Positions 43,264 through 51,815 of a stretch of DNA of 64,000 nt are shown one piece after another (position 1 is the stretch's first letter; every line of letters starts with the position of its first letter). Position numbers and translations under genes: made by a program. The DNA comes from Beijerinckia mobilis (GTDB lineage: Bacteria > Pseudomonadota > Alphaproteobacteria > Rhizobiales > Beijerinckiaceae). The notes below the pieces were generated by a model. That model was given only the letters and a program-made list of their open reading frames with translations, did no database searches and was not told where the DNA came from. Location: the NCBI RefSeq assembly GCF_000745425.1, contig NZ_JQJH01000015.1, positions 1 through 64,000 of the forward strand, read 5' to 3'.

Positions 43264-44727
43264 ATGAGGATTAAAAGGGAGTTGCTTCCGGCCGAGGGAA
43301 GCGATGAATTTGAGGACGCGAAGCTCGCTGCCGTCAAAGAGATTGCCGCGCGGTTTGTTGTTGTTGGTGCTTACAAGGCTGTTATTGATTGTTCGTCTAA
43401 AGAGAGTTCGATGATTGCTGTCTCTGCGGCTCAGTTCAATGAGTTGATTGCGCCGATGCATTGCGTCCAGTATGTCGATGATAAGGGCGCAAAGAAGGTC
43501 TGGACGCCTGTCTTGGCGCGAGTGCTGGAGTACGATGCCGCGCGGCGAACCGGAAAGTTGGTCGATGAGGATGCCACCGGCTGGGAACTTCAAATTGTCG
43601 ATAGGCTTGACGCTTTGCCGGGACAGGATGTCGTGTTTGTCGATCCTGATGACGGGTCGAAATGTCGGAACACTTGGGTCAGGCCTAAGTTTGATTTGGG
43701 GTATGCTCCTGAAGTGGATCGGGTGAGTCTCGAAAGGGAGTGCGAATGGTTCTTCGACTTTTTGAGGTACCTTTTGAATGACGATGAGACGGCTATTGGG
43801 TTTGTCTTAAAGTGGATCGCGCACATGATACAGAGGCCTGACGAACGGTGTTCGAATGTCGTCCTTTTGATGGGCGTTCCGGGCAACGGAAAGTCTACAT
43901 TTGGGGAGATCGTTGGGAGGCTCGTTGGTCTCGACAATTACTGGCCGATGGCCAATGCACAGGCGCTCACGGAGAGGTTCAACGGTTGGGTCTCCGGGCC
44001 TATCCTTGTGCATGTCCATGAGACTTACATGAAGGGGAACTATGCGCTTGTTGATAGTGTCAAATCGTTGGTGAGTGATCCGAAGCTTGCCGTCGAACGG
44101 AAGGGCCTTGATAGGCAAATGGCTCGCGTCTTTGCGCGGTTCCTTCTTTGCTCGAATGATCCGAACCCTGTAAGTTTTGATCTCAAAGTCGGTGAGGACG
44201 GCTCCGTCGAAAAGGACCGTCGGTGGTTCTGTGCCGATACGGCTCTGGTCAAAAGGTGTTCCGATTATTTCAATGAGTTGCAAAGCTCCATTCGTGACGA
44301 CAACAAGTTGTTTCTGCTTTATCAATGGTTTATGACTTTTGAGAATGCAGAGTTTCGACCTTTCGCTTCGCCACCGGAGACGGCCGCGAAAAGACGGCTT
44401 GTCTGTCGTTCCGAACATACTGTTGTCGGGATCATTCGGGATGGTCTTGAAGACGAGCGGCTGTGCGATGGCGCGCGCGTTGCCTCGACAAGTGAGGTCA
44501 TGGCTTGGCTCGCAAAGAATGGCTATAGCGCATTCGCGTCTAATGAGTCGGCCATTGCGTCAGCCTTTCGGCTGCTTAAAGTTGGGACTTGTCGTCCTCG
44601 CGCGGATAATACTGGAGGTCGCCCCAGAAAGTGGAACCTTCAAGAGTATCGGGACAGTCTCGACCAAGCCGACAGTCTCGCGGCTGCCGGGCATAATGCT
44701 CGACAATTCGAGGACGAAATGTTCTGA
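43264..44727 (+). CDS. SF3 / P4-type replicative helicase
   Basis: A 487-residue protein with AAAGGA before its ATG. The helicase core: RCSNVVLLMGVPGNGKSTFGEIVG with Walker A at residues 204-212, GPILVHVHETY (Walker B-like, about 245-254), SLVSDPKLAVERKG and ARFLLCSNDPNP (motif C with sensor Asn, about 291-300). This is the D5/P4-alpha type found in phage and plasmid replication proteins (DUF5906-like). The N-terminal 150 residues have no visible primase zinc finger, so a primase may be missing or supplied in trans. C-terminal 100 residues may be a winged helix. Confidence 0.85.
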   Translation: MRIKRELLPAEGSDEFEDAKLAAVKEIAARFVVVGAYKAVIDCSSKESSMIAVSAAQFNELIAPMHCVQYVDDKGAKKVWTPVLARVLEYDAARRTGKLVDEDATGWELQIVDRLDALPGQDVVFVDPDDGSKCRNTWVRPKFDLGYAPEVDRVSLERECEWFFDFLRYLLNDDETAIGFVLKWIAHMIQRPDERCSNVVLLMGVPGNGKSTFGEIVGRLVGLDNYWPMANAQALTERFNGWVSGPILVHVHETYMKGNYALVDSVKSLVSDPKLAVERKGLDRQMARVFARFLLCSNDPNPVSFDLKVGEDGSVEKDRRWFCADTALVKRCSDYFNELQSSIRDDNKLFLLYQWFMTFENAEFRPFASPPETAAKRRLVCRSEHTVVGIIRDGLEDERLCDGARVASTSEVMAWLAKNGYSAFASNESAIASAFRLLKVGTCRPRADNTGGRPRKWNLQEYRDSLDQADSLAAAGHNARQFEDEMF

Positions 44728-45064
44728 CTTATGGTCTGGACTTTGGGGCTTCATTGTTGCGCGTGTCGTAATAATAGCCCCGGTTCGGCCCGGAAATGTC
44801 CCCCCACTTTCTGAGAATTCATGCTCTAGAGTTGAAAAATGCCGGGACATTGGTACCACGAAAAAATAGCTTAATGATATCCGAATGTTCCGTCATTTTG
44901 TCATATGATGCCCGGTACCATTTTGGACCAAAACGACTATTATCAAGGGTCTCGGTCCAGCAATGATCCCGGCCTATTATATCGCATTTTGATAATAATC
45001 GGAGGGCCTCTTCGCGGGAATAGGATCGGCCACGGCTTCGGAAGCGCATCGCCGTTGGCGCAAT
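44728..45064. other. Non-coding region after the helicase operon
   Basis: About 340 bases, no gene. An inverted pair GACTATTATCAA (44934-44945) and TTGATAATAATC (44989-45000) flanks 43 bases. The word ATGATATCC near 44873 recalls the iteron core. Confidence 0.5.
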
Positions 45065-45170
45065 AGGCACGCCTGTCGGCGCGGGGATACGCCTTCGGCG
45101 TGAGGGAAAGACCACGCCTTGCGGCGCGGGGATGCTCGCCTTTGGCTCGCTAGGACAATCCTTGGCGAAA
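45065..45170 (+). repeat. Element-specific structured repeat, copy D
   Basis: GGCACGCCTGTCGGCGCGGG, GATACGCCTTCGGCGTGAGG, GAAAGACCACGCCTTGCGGC, GCGGGGATGCTCGCCTTTGG, CTCGCTAGGACAATCC in order. Contains the perfect hairpin TACGCCTTCGGCGT-type stems with TTCG loops. Confidence 0.85.
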
Positions 45171-45266
45171 AGAGTGATCGGGCACATTCGCTTGGAAAGG
45201 CCTGTTTTTGGGTCAGCCATCCGAAGTGGCGGGTCCCTGCCCGTGGTCAGACAGAAGGCTTCCCCC

Positions 45267-47009
45267 TTAGTCGGGCTGGCGGATTTCGAAACGGGGGAGC
45301 TTGTCGACCTCGCGCTTCAAGCCTTCGACATGCTGGCCGCCATAGACGTTCCCCATGCCCGGCAAGACGTGGCCGATTAGATATTCGGCAAGCTCGTGGT
45401 CGAGGCCATAGCGGCGTCTGAGGCCGACAAAGCGGTGCCGCCAACCGTGGTTTGGTTGAAGACGCGGATCGGCGAGCGAAGGACATTCGGCAGACAAAGA
45501 GCGAACCCATGCGGAAAGCCGTTCACCTAGCTTTTTGGCGGGACTTGTCGTCGCTGTCGAGCGGTCGTCTATCCGTTGGCGAGCGGCGTCGAAGAAGAGT
45601 GGCCCCCTGCCGACCGACTCAACGAAAGACAAAAAGTCCATCTCAAGGATTTGGTCATGAAGTGGCACGAGGCGTTCCCCGGCGTCGGTCTTTGTGGATC
45701 CGGCTTCCGGTCTGATCCGTAGGCATGGCACGTTGTCGATCTTTTCGATGTCTTCGAAGCGCAATTGGCAGAGTTCCGTGATGCGGGCTCCAGTGAATGC
45801 CGCAAGCCATGGGAGCCAGCGATAGGCTGGGCGCCGGTCCGCAAGGGCTGCACGAAGGATGGTCGCTGCCTCGACGTCCGTGATTCCTTCCTTGCGGATG
45901 TTCGAACGGCGGGCTTGGCGAGATGCATGGCCGGTCAAACGGACGGCAGCGAAAGGGTTCGACACCACGAGCTTGTTTGCGAGGCCGTGTTCGTAAAGAG
46001 CTTTGAGGCCGGACAGATGGCACGCTTGAACGGTCCGGGGCGATAGACCGCCGGCTAGTAGAGCGTTCTTGTAGGCAATGGCATCGAGTTCGGACACTGA
46101 GTCGGGACCGGCGCTCGCGGCTGGAAGTTCTTTGATCAAGCGGGAGACGATGCCGTTCCGGGCTGAAAGCGTCTTCGCTGTCGGCTTCGCTTCCAAGGCC
46201 CATGAGGCGACCAGCACAGACCACGTTGTCGAGCCCGTGGACGGCCTTGTTGTTGCGTCTGGTGGGGTTGTACCGGGGCTGGCGCCCTTGGCTGTCTGTG
46301 GGGCTTCGCTGCCCTTCTGTGGCGGTGTCCAAGGCGGGAAGCGGCTTGCGGCCGGATCCGGGCTGTAATCTCCGGCGGCGTTGCGAGCGAGCGTCTTTGT
46401 CGCGTCTTCGAGCGCAGAGGCAGTCTGTTCGATTAGGCGGGCGCGGCTTGCGTCTGTGAGGCGTAAACCGTTGCGGGCTGCGATGGCGTCTGCAAGGGCT
46501 CCAAAACGCGCTGACATGGCTGATGACCGGCGTTCGTCTTCGTTGGCTAGTAAGAGGCCTGACAAGCCGTGATGGCCGTCCTTGGCGCTCCTATCGGCTT
46601 CTTGGACGTGTTTCCAATTTATGGGAGTCGGATCGTCGCCGATGACGGTCACGAAGTCATCGTAAAGCGTTCCTGCAAGCGCGACCGTTTGGCGATGCGA
46701 AAGATCGACGGGCGCGCAGCGAATGCGAGCATTAGCGCGGGCGGGTTCGATCGCAAGGATACGCGCGCATTCTGTCTCGAAGGTGGCGAGTGCTTCGGCA
46801 TATCGCTGCCGGGCAAGGGCGCGATCGGGCGTGCCGAGACTTTTCCAGCATTCGGATAGAGACCAACCGGCTGGACGGAGCGTCGTGGCTGGGAGGCTGG
46901 ACAGATGGTCTCGAACGGCGGCTGGGAGCCTTGCTCGAAAATAGTAGTTTCGGGAACCTTTGCGGATCGTGAGCGACGGCATCCTTGAGGCGGTCTTTCG
47001 GGCAGGCAT
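45267..47009 (-). CDS. Tyrosine site-specific integrase
   Basis: A 580-residue protein starting MPARKTASRMPSLTIRKGSRNYYFR. The catalytic set is complete: Arg409 in FTGARITELCQLRFEDI, Lys440 in GSTKTDAGERLVPLH, His521 and Arg524 in HGWRHRFV, His547 in EYLIGH, Tyr556 in NVYGGQ. Residues 270-360 are the core-binding SAM-like domain. The N-terminal 250 residues are unusually long and include a Pro/Thr-rich linker (about 215-262), as in the DUF6538-type integrases of alphaproteobacterial islands. It lies 85 bases from the right attachment site and reads away from the tRNA. Confidence 0.95.
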   Translation of the reverse strand: MPARKTASRMPSLTIRKGSRNYYFRARLPAAVRDHLSSLPATTLRPAGWSLSECWKSLGTPDRALARQRYAEALATFETECARILAIEPARANARIRCAPVDLSHRQTVALAGTLYDDFVTVIGDDPTPINWKHVQEADRSAKDGHHGLSGLLLANEDERRSSAMSARFGALADAIAARNGLRLTDASRARLIEQTASALEDATKTLARNAAGDYSPDPAASRFPPWTPPQKGSEAPQTAKGASPGTTPPDATTRPSTGSTTWSVLVASWALEAKPTAKTLSARNGIVSRLIKELPAASAGPDSVSELDAIAYKNALLAGGLSPRTVQACHLSGLKALYEHGLANKLVVSNPFAAVRLTGHASRQARRSNIRKEGITDVEAATILRAALADRRPAYRWLPWLAAFTGARITELCQLRFEDIEKIDNVPCLRIRPEAGSTKTDAGERLVPLHDQILEMDFLSFVESVGRGPLFFDAARQRIDDRSTATTSPAKKLGERLSAWVRSLSAECPSLADPRLQPNHGWRHRFVGLRRRYGLDHELAEYLIGHVLPGMGNVYGGQHVEGLKREVDKLPRFEIRQPD

Positions 47010-47040
47010 GAGCGGCAGTCCCGTGTAGCAGGTGAGCCGC

Positions 47041-47072
47041 CTAAGTCTCTGATATCAGCTAAGTCTTTGGCG
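47041..47072. repeat. Candidate integrase arm sites, right end
   Basis: CTAAGTCTCTGA (47041-47052) and CTAAGTCTTTGGCG (47059-47072), two tandem direct copies between the integrase start and the attachment core; related words lie inside the left end. Confidence 0.55.
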
Positions 47073-47093
47073 CCGTTGTACAGGCGTGCGTGA

Positions 47094-47110
47094 TGGCTCC
47101 CTGAGCAGGA
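47094..47110. repeat. Right attachment site core (attR), within tRNA-Asn 3' end
   Basis: TGGCTCCCTGAGCAGGA, identical to 38351-38367. The complete tRNA is on this side. Confidence 0.88.
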
Positions 47111-47169
47111 CTCGAACCTGCGACCGATCGATTAACAGTCGATTGCTCTACCGGCTGAGCTATCAGGGA
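47094..47169 (-). tRNA. tRNA-Asn (anticodon GTT)
   Basis: Minus strand: acceptor TCCCTGA pairs with TCAGGGA, D-arm TAGCTCAGCCGGTAGAGC, anticodon loop CTGTTAA giving GUU, T-arm GGTTCGAGTCC, encoded GCCA end at 47097-47094. Target of the integrative element on its left. Confidence 0.95.
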
Positions 47170-47367
47170 TCGCGTAAGCGATGACGGGCATATAGCAAGC
47201 TTGGATGCGCTTGCAAAGGCCTAATCGAATTTTCTGACATCTAATCTTATTAATTGTTTTTATCTCCTTCCTTCCCTTGCGGGCGGTTGGTTTCCTTTGT
47301 ATAGGCAGGAGACGGGGCTTGAAGCCCTGACCCAAATGCTTGAAAAGCAGATAGGGGTTTTCCGAGA
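47170..47367. other. Gap between tRNA-Asn and tRNA-Cys
   Basis: About 200 AT-rich bases between divergent tRNA genes; presumably both promoters. No gene. Confidence 0.4.
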
Positions 47368-47441
47368 GGCCTCGTGGCGGAGTGGTTACGCAGAGGACTG
47401 CAAATCCTTGCACCCCGGTTCGATTCCGGGCGAGGCCTCCA
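47368..47441 (+). tRNA. tRNA-Cys (anticodon GCA)
   Basis: Acceptor GGCCTCG pairs with CGAGGCC; anticodon loop CTGCAAA gives GCA; T-arm GGTTCGATTCC; TCCA end at 47438-47441. Confidence 0.95.
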
Positions 47442-47964
47442 GAATCACAGCGCTGAACATCAGCATTTCAAATAAAAAAACATAGTCATCAAATCTGCCA
47501 GAGTGGTCATTCCTCCGGCCAGGATTGATTTCGGTATGGCGCGCAGGCTCTCACGCCCAGCATCACTCCGACCTTCCCGCCGAAACCCTTTCCCACTGCG
47601 CTGCGTCTCCTTGCTTACGACTCATATGAGCAGCGAGCGTCCTTGGCAGGCAAGAGACCTATGAGGCACGCGACAAGCCACCTGCCCGGTACAATGCCTC
47701 GCTCTCTTTGGAGAAGACGTCTCCTCTGCCCGGTCCTTTTCCCGGAAACACGTCCGCTCTCTTCCTCATCTGGAACGCTCTCGAAATTTCCCGGCTGTCC
47801 AGGAAAACCGGGACATTTCCAGACCATTTGAATCGCCCGGTGATTGAATCAAGCCCAAACGCTTTTTGACGCGGCTGATCCTTCAAGGATAGACGCCAAA
47901 GCATGAGCAGACCAAACAGATCGCGAATACTGGATTCTAATGGAGCTGGGGAGATTGAGCCAAC
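47442..47964. other. Intergenic region between tRNA-Cys and tRNA-Gln
   Basis: About 520 bases; small frames on both strands overlap each other and lack motifs. Nothing assigned. Confidence 0.45.
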
Positions 47965-48038
47965 TGGCTGGGGGACCTGGATTCGAACCAAGATTAACGG
48001 AGTCAGAGTCCGCTGTTCTACCATTGAACTATCCCCCA
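47965..48038 (-). tRNA. tRNA-Gln (anticodon CTG)
   Basis: Minus strand: acceptor TGGGGGA pairs with TCCCCCA, anticodon loop CTCTGAC giving CUG, T-arm GGTTCGAATCC, GCCA end at 47968-47965. Partner of tRNA-Gln(UUG) at 27341. Confidence 0.94.
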
Positions 48039-48119
48039 CCTGCCTGCATCGTGGGAGCCTGCGGCTCAACCCGCTAGCAGTGGGATGCGTGGGTTCTTAA
48101 GCTTTTCCATCCAGTCCTG

Positions 48120-48632
48120 TCAACGGGTGAAATCCTGCTGATCGAAATTCCCTAACCTCTCGTCCGACCAAGCCAGGCGATCAAGCGCGCCTTGAAGAAT
48201 AAAGGCAGCCGCGAGTTTATCGACCACTGCGGCGCGTTTGGCGCGTGAGGCATCTTGGGCGATCAAATCCCGGGTGACCGCCGCCGTGGAAAGCCGTTCG
48301 TCCCAATAGCAAAACGGACGATTCGTCAGCGCGGCACAATTGCGGACGAAGGCTTCAGTCGCCTGCACCCTTGGGCCAGCCGTCCCGTCCATATTGAGCG
48401 GGAGGCCGATCACGAAAGCCGCAATCTCGAACTCATCGGCAAGCGCCATCAGCCGTTCGGCATCCTTAGTGAACTTGGTCCGGCGAATCGTCTCGAGAGG
48501 GGTAGCAATGCGGCGCTCGAGGTCGGAAAGGGAGAGACCGATTGTCTTGGTGCCAAGATCGATGCCAATCAGGCGCTGGCGCGAGGCGAGCAGAGGTTTA
48601 AGCTCGGCAAGGGACAAAACCTTTGCACCCAT
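48120..48632 (-). CDS. yqgF: Putative pre-16S rRNA nuclease / RuvX-like (YqgF)
   Basis: A 170-residue RNase H-fold protein: [18 protein letters not shown] with the first catalytic Asp, [23 protein letters not shown] with the 'GLP-N-DG' motif, [11 protein letters not shown] with the conserved Glu, and a final [15 protein letters not shown] with the last Asp. YqgF processes the 5' end of 16S rRNA and may resolve branched DNA. Full length and all acidic residues present. Same strand as the hydrolase gene upstream. Confidence 0.93.
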   Translation of the reverse strand: MGAKVLSLAELKPLLASRQRLIGIDLGTKTIGLSLSDLERRIATPLETIRRTKFTKDAERLMALADEFEIAAFVIGLPLNMDGTAGPRVQATEAFVRNCAALTNRPFCYWDERLSTAAVTRDLIAQDASRAKRAAVVDKLAAAFILQGALDRLAWSDERLGNFDQQDFTR

Positions 48633-48676
48633 CTTTTTATCTCGCCCCAGCCAGCATCGTAAAAGAGGTCACTTCG

Positions 48677-49471
48677 CTACCCTAAAAATGCTTCGACGTA
48701 GTCGATCATATCGCCCAGATATTCGACCCAGCCATTATGTCCACCTCCCGGCAGCAAACGAAATTGTGCGCCCGGGATTGAAGCCGCCAATTGCCGCGCT
48801 TCAGGAACCGAAAGCAGACGTTCCTCTGGAGCGGAAATCACCAATGTCTCGGCGCGGATGCGCGCCGGCAGGCCCTGATCCGCATGGCCACGACAGGCCG
48901 CGACCTGACGGCAAAAATCCTCGGTGCTTTGCGGTGCGGCGTCGCTCAGGATGATCTGAATCAGCTGCGAGACGCTTCTTTCCTTGTTGAAGAATTGATC
49001 TTCCCAGATGAAAAGAAATTTGTCGCGCAGAATGATCGCCGGGTCGATGCCCGCCCGCATCATCGCACACCAATGGGCGATCACCGCCGCCGAGCGCGCC
49101 GAGAGCGCGGTGGTCGTCGAGACGAGAATCAGCTTACCGACCCGGTCCGGATAAGCGACGGCCAGATGCTGGGCGATCATGCCTCCCATCGAAAAGCCCA
49201 GCACATGCGCTTTGCCGCTCGGCGCAATATGGTCTATCAGCGCCGCGACATCATCCGCCATGTCCCGTGTGGAAAAAGCTCCGGTCGATCGGGTCAATCC
49301 CACACCGCGATTGTCGACCATCACGACCTGAAAACGGTCCTTGAGTGAGGCCGCAAGCGGTCGCCACACGGTGCCTTTAAGACCAAGCCCATTAATCAGG
49401 ACCAGAACTTCCTCTCCCTGTCCCAAAATATCGTAATGAAGCAAAGTGCCGTCGGCTAAATTGAGATGCAT
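48677..49471 (-). CDS. Alpha/beta hydrolase (3-oxoadipate enol-lactonase-like)
   Basis: A 264-residue protein with LADGTLLHYDILGQGEEVLVLINGLG, VVMVDNRGVGLTRS, the nucleophile elbow VLGFSMGGMIAQHLAVAYPDRVGKLILV (Ser in G-F-S-M-G), and the catalytic His in LPGGGHNGWVEY. The 'DNRGxGxS' and 'GxSMGGxIAQxLA' pattern is close to PcaD/EstB-type hydrolases. No other beta-ketoadipate genes are adjacent, so I leave out the symbol. Confidence 0.88.
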   Translation of the reverse strand: MHLNLADGTLLHYDILGQGEEVLVLINGLGLKGTVWRPLAASLKDRFQVVMVDNRGVGLTRSTGAFSTRDMADDVAALIDHIAPSGKAHVLGFSMGGMIAQHLAVAYPDRVGKLILVSTTTALSARSAAVIAHWCAMMRAGIDPAIILRDKFLFIWEDQFFNKERSVSQLIQIILSDAAPQSTEDFCRQVAACRGHADQGLPARIRAETLVISAPEERLLSVPEARQLAASIPGAQFRLLPGGGHNGWVEYLGDMIDYVEAFLG

Positions 49472-49967
49472 GGACGAATCGGCCCTTTTGCAATGGTCTG
49501 GCCTCGGTTCCAGAGGCGTACCGCTTCACCGCGATCGCAGCCAGCCGAAAATCGATAGTCTCAAATATTTCCGCTTTGACGCGAAACGCGCCGCGATTCG
49601 AAATTCTTGAAAACACTTCATTTCTGCGCGTTATATTCGGTATGCTGCAAGTTGCGCTAAAATTATGGCAAGAACAGGCAAGCGTCATTGCACCTCTCGC
49701 CTTCGGCCATCACCAATTATCAAAACGAAAAACAACCTGACATAAAGACGATCTACAGGATCCGATAGAAGTTACATGTTTTCGCAGGAATACAACCTGC
49801 CTTGATTACAGTTTCATGATCGCGCAACGCATACATTAAACTCCCTTATCATTTGCCCTGTCCAACCTCCGCTTTGCTAAGGAATTACATCGACAGTCCT
49901 TTGCTTTGACGACAGAAAATCCGTGTGTTTTGAAACATGCAAATGCGTCGCTGTGGCAACGATGTCA
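49472..49967. other. Intergenic region, no gene seen
   Basis: About 500 bases upstream of the hydrolase and downstream of the MFS exporter. No RNA gene or strong repeat noticed. Confidence 0.45.
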
Positions 49968-51191
49968 TTATTCCAGCCGCTCAACATGACGCAGGCTTGG
50001 AAACAGCTTCATCCATAAAAGCGCGACAAGAATGGTTCCAATACCGCCCAGGACTGCCGCCGGCACAGCTCCCAGCCAGGCCGCAGTCAATCCGCTTTCG
50101 AATTCCCCTAATTGGTTGGATGCGTTGACGAACAGAAAATTGACCGCACCGACGCGGCCACGCATATCGTCAGGCGTCGCCAGTTGCACCAGCGAGATGC
50201 GGATGACCATGCTGACCTGATCGGCTGCCCCCATGACGATGAGCGCGAGCAACGACAGCCACATCTGGCCGGAAAGCGCGAAGGCGACTGTCGCCACACC
50301 GAAAAGGATGACGGCTTGGAACATTCTGACACCGACCTTGCGCTCGATCGCATAGCGCGAGAGTACGGCCGTCATCAACAGAGCTCCAATGGCGGGTGCG
50401 GCGCGCAGGATGCCGAGACCGAGCGGCCCTGTATGGAGAACATCACGCGCATAGATCGGCATCAGCGATGTCGCGCCGCCAAGCAAAACGGCGAAAAGAT
50501 CGAGCGAAATCGTTCCGAGAATGGCCGGATTGGCACGCACGAAAGCCACCCCGGCAAAGAGAGAAGCAAGGCTCGGCGGCTCCTTGGAGAGGACAGCCCT
50601 CTCGACAACGATCATGCCGTTGAGAGTGGAACCGACCAGCCAGAAAAACATCATCAAAACATAGGGCGCTCCGGGCGACAGCGCATAGACAAGACCGCCC
50701 AAAGCCGGACCGCCAACAACTGCAATGTGGAATGCGGATGTAGAAAGCGCGGTGGCTTTCTGGAGCATACCTTCCGGCGCCACTGCCGGCAGCATTGCCG
50801 CCACCGCCGGGCTCTCGAATGCTGTCGCGAAACCGAAAACCGTCACCGCCGCGAAGATCTGTGTCTCCGTCAATGTGCCCGCAAAGGTGCCATAGGCAAG
50901 AAAGGCGGATGTCAATCCAGACAGGATCTGGCAGGCCTGAACGACCCGTTTTCGTTCATAACGATCCGCCGCATGCCCGGCCACGAATGTCAGGAGCGCC
51001 GTCGGGAGGAACTGCATCAAGCCGATCATTCCCAGATCGAAAGCGCTGTTCGTCATCGCATAAACCTGCCAGCCGACAGCGACCATCGCGATCTGACGGG
51101 AAAAAGCAGAGAGGCTACGCGACCAGAAATACAGGAAAAAAGGCCGGTGCCCGAACAGAGTGCCAGCCCCGGCGGAAGACGCGATAGACAT
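49968..51191 (-). CDS. MFS transporter (MFS_3, enterobactin-exporter-like)
   Basis: A 407-residue membrane protein starting MSIASSAGAGTLFGHRPFFLYFWSRSLSAFSRQIAMVAVGWQVY. The motif GHAADRYERKRVVQACQ is the loop 2-3 signature; ATPDDMRGRVGAVNFLFVNASNQLGEFESGLTAAWLGAVPA near the end is the MFS_3 (PF05977) hallmark. About 12 hydrophobic segments. Members export siderophores or drugs; substrate unknown. Stands alone, divergent from glcB. Confidence 0.88.
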   Translation of the reverse strand: MSIASSAGAGTLFGHRPFFLYFWSRSLSAFSRQIAMVAVGWQVYAMTNSAFDLGMIGLMQFLPTALLTFVAGHAADRYERKRVVQACQILSGLTSAFLAYGTFAGTLTETQIFAAVTVFGFATAFESPAVAAMLPAVAPEGMLQKATALSTSAFHIAVVGGPALGGLVYALSPGAPYVLMMFFWLVGSTLNGMIVVERAVLSKEPPSLASLFAGVAFVRANPAILGTISLDLFAVLLGGATSLMPIYARDVLHTGPLGLGILRAAPAIGALLMTAVLSRYAIERKVGVRMFQAVILFGVATVAFALSGQMWLSLLALIVMGAADQVSMVIRISLVQLATPDDMRGRVGAVNFLFVNASNQLGEFESGLTAAWLGAVPAAVLGGIGTILVALLWMKLFPSLRHVERLE

Positions 51192-51681
51192 GAACAGGTC
51201 GTTCCTTGAACGCTAGCGCAGAGGATATTGAGATATGTCTACCGGGGATAAAGCCGCCGTCAACGCTGCATGCTGCACCGCATCTCACGAACACGCCACC
51301 CGATTTGGAAGGCACGCCCGCATGCTCCCAGAAATTTGAAACCTCATCTCTTCAAGAGGAGGGCATTCAGGCCATGTTCTGGCCAACGAAATGACTGTTG
51401 GAAAAGCATTCCGAAAATGAGCCTCCAGCGGAGCGCCCAAAAATGCAGCGTATTTTGATAATACCTATCGCGAAAATAAAATTATCATTATATCTCATAG
51501 TGATAATTAATTTTTTTAAAAATGAAAATATTTTCCAGAAAAATTGACGATTGGAATGTTATACGCCATTTATGGGTCAAGCATATCTGTCGACTGCCTA
51601 TTTTTGTTTCACCGAATACGCTCCTACAATGCAGCGGGACCCGTCTGCAATGGGGGGATTCAAAACGGGCGACGACAGGTT

Positions 51682-51767
51682 CGGACTGGAGCATTTTCCG
51701 GAAATGCTGAATCGCTTCGCGATTCCATTGCCTGAAAATGCCCTGATTGTTTTGAGGGGAGCGTTTC
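51682..51767 (-). repeat. Dispersed palindromic repeat, copy 2
   Basis: Reverse complement of the unit at 37390-37473, with the same palindromic core GAATCGC-TTC-GCGATTC (51709-51725) and flanking words. A further small palindrome AGCATTT-TCCGG-AAATGCT precedes it at 51690-51708. Confidence 0.75.
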
Positions 51768-51787
51768 CGGAACGATCCGAAACGCTC
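51759..51787. repeat. Hairpin just upstream of glcB
   Basis: GAGCGTTTC (51759-51767) and GAAACGCTC (51779-51787) form a perfect 9-bp stem with an 11-base loop, 28 bases before the glcB start codon. Confidence 0.75.
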
Positions 51788-51815
51788 TAGCTATCTGCCA
51801 ATTTCGGAGAGCCAG

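Larger units (their letters stand above)
38351..47110. mobile_element. Integrative element of about 8.8 kb at tRNA-Asn
   Basis: Bounded by the 17-bp direct repeat TGGCTCCCTGAGCAGGA at 38351-38367 and 47094-47110. The right copy is the 3' end of tRNA-Asn. Inside, next to the tRNA, lies a tyrosine integrase pointing inwards; at the left end a serine recombinase; between them an iteron-like array, an uncharacterised 384-residue protein, a three-gene operon with an SF3/P4-type helicase, and four copies of a 110-bp repeat. No conjugation or capsid genes. This is the layout of a small plasmid-like or phage-satellite-like integrated element. Confidence 0.85.
51192..51815. other. Intergenic region upstream of glcB with palindromic repeats
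   Basis: About 620 bases, AT-rich around 51470-51545. Contains copy 2 of the dispersed repeat (51682-51767) and the hairpin 51759-51787. Also ATTATCA...TGATAAT around 51481-51507. Must hold the glcB promoter and regulation. Confidence 0.55.

Noticed and set aside
38565-45170. Possible CRISPR array made of the four repeats
   Set aside because: Copies are about 110 bp, kilobases apart and with genes between; there are no spacers and no cas genes.
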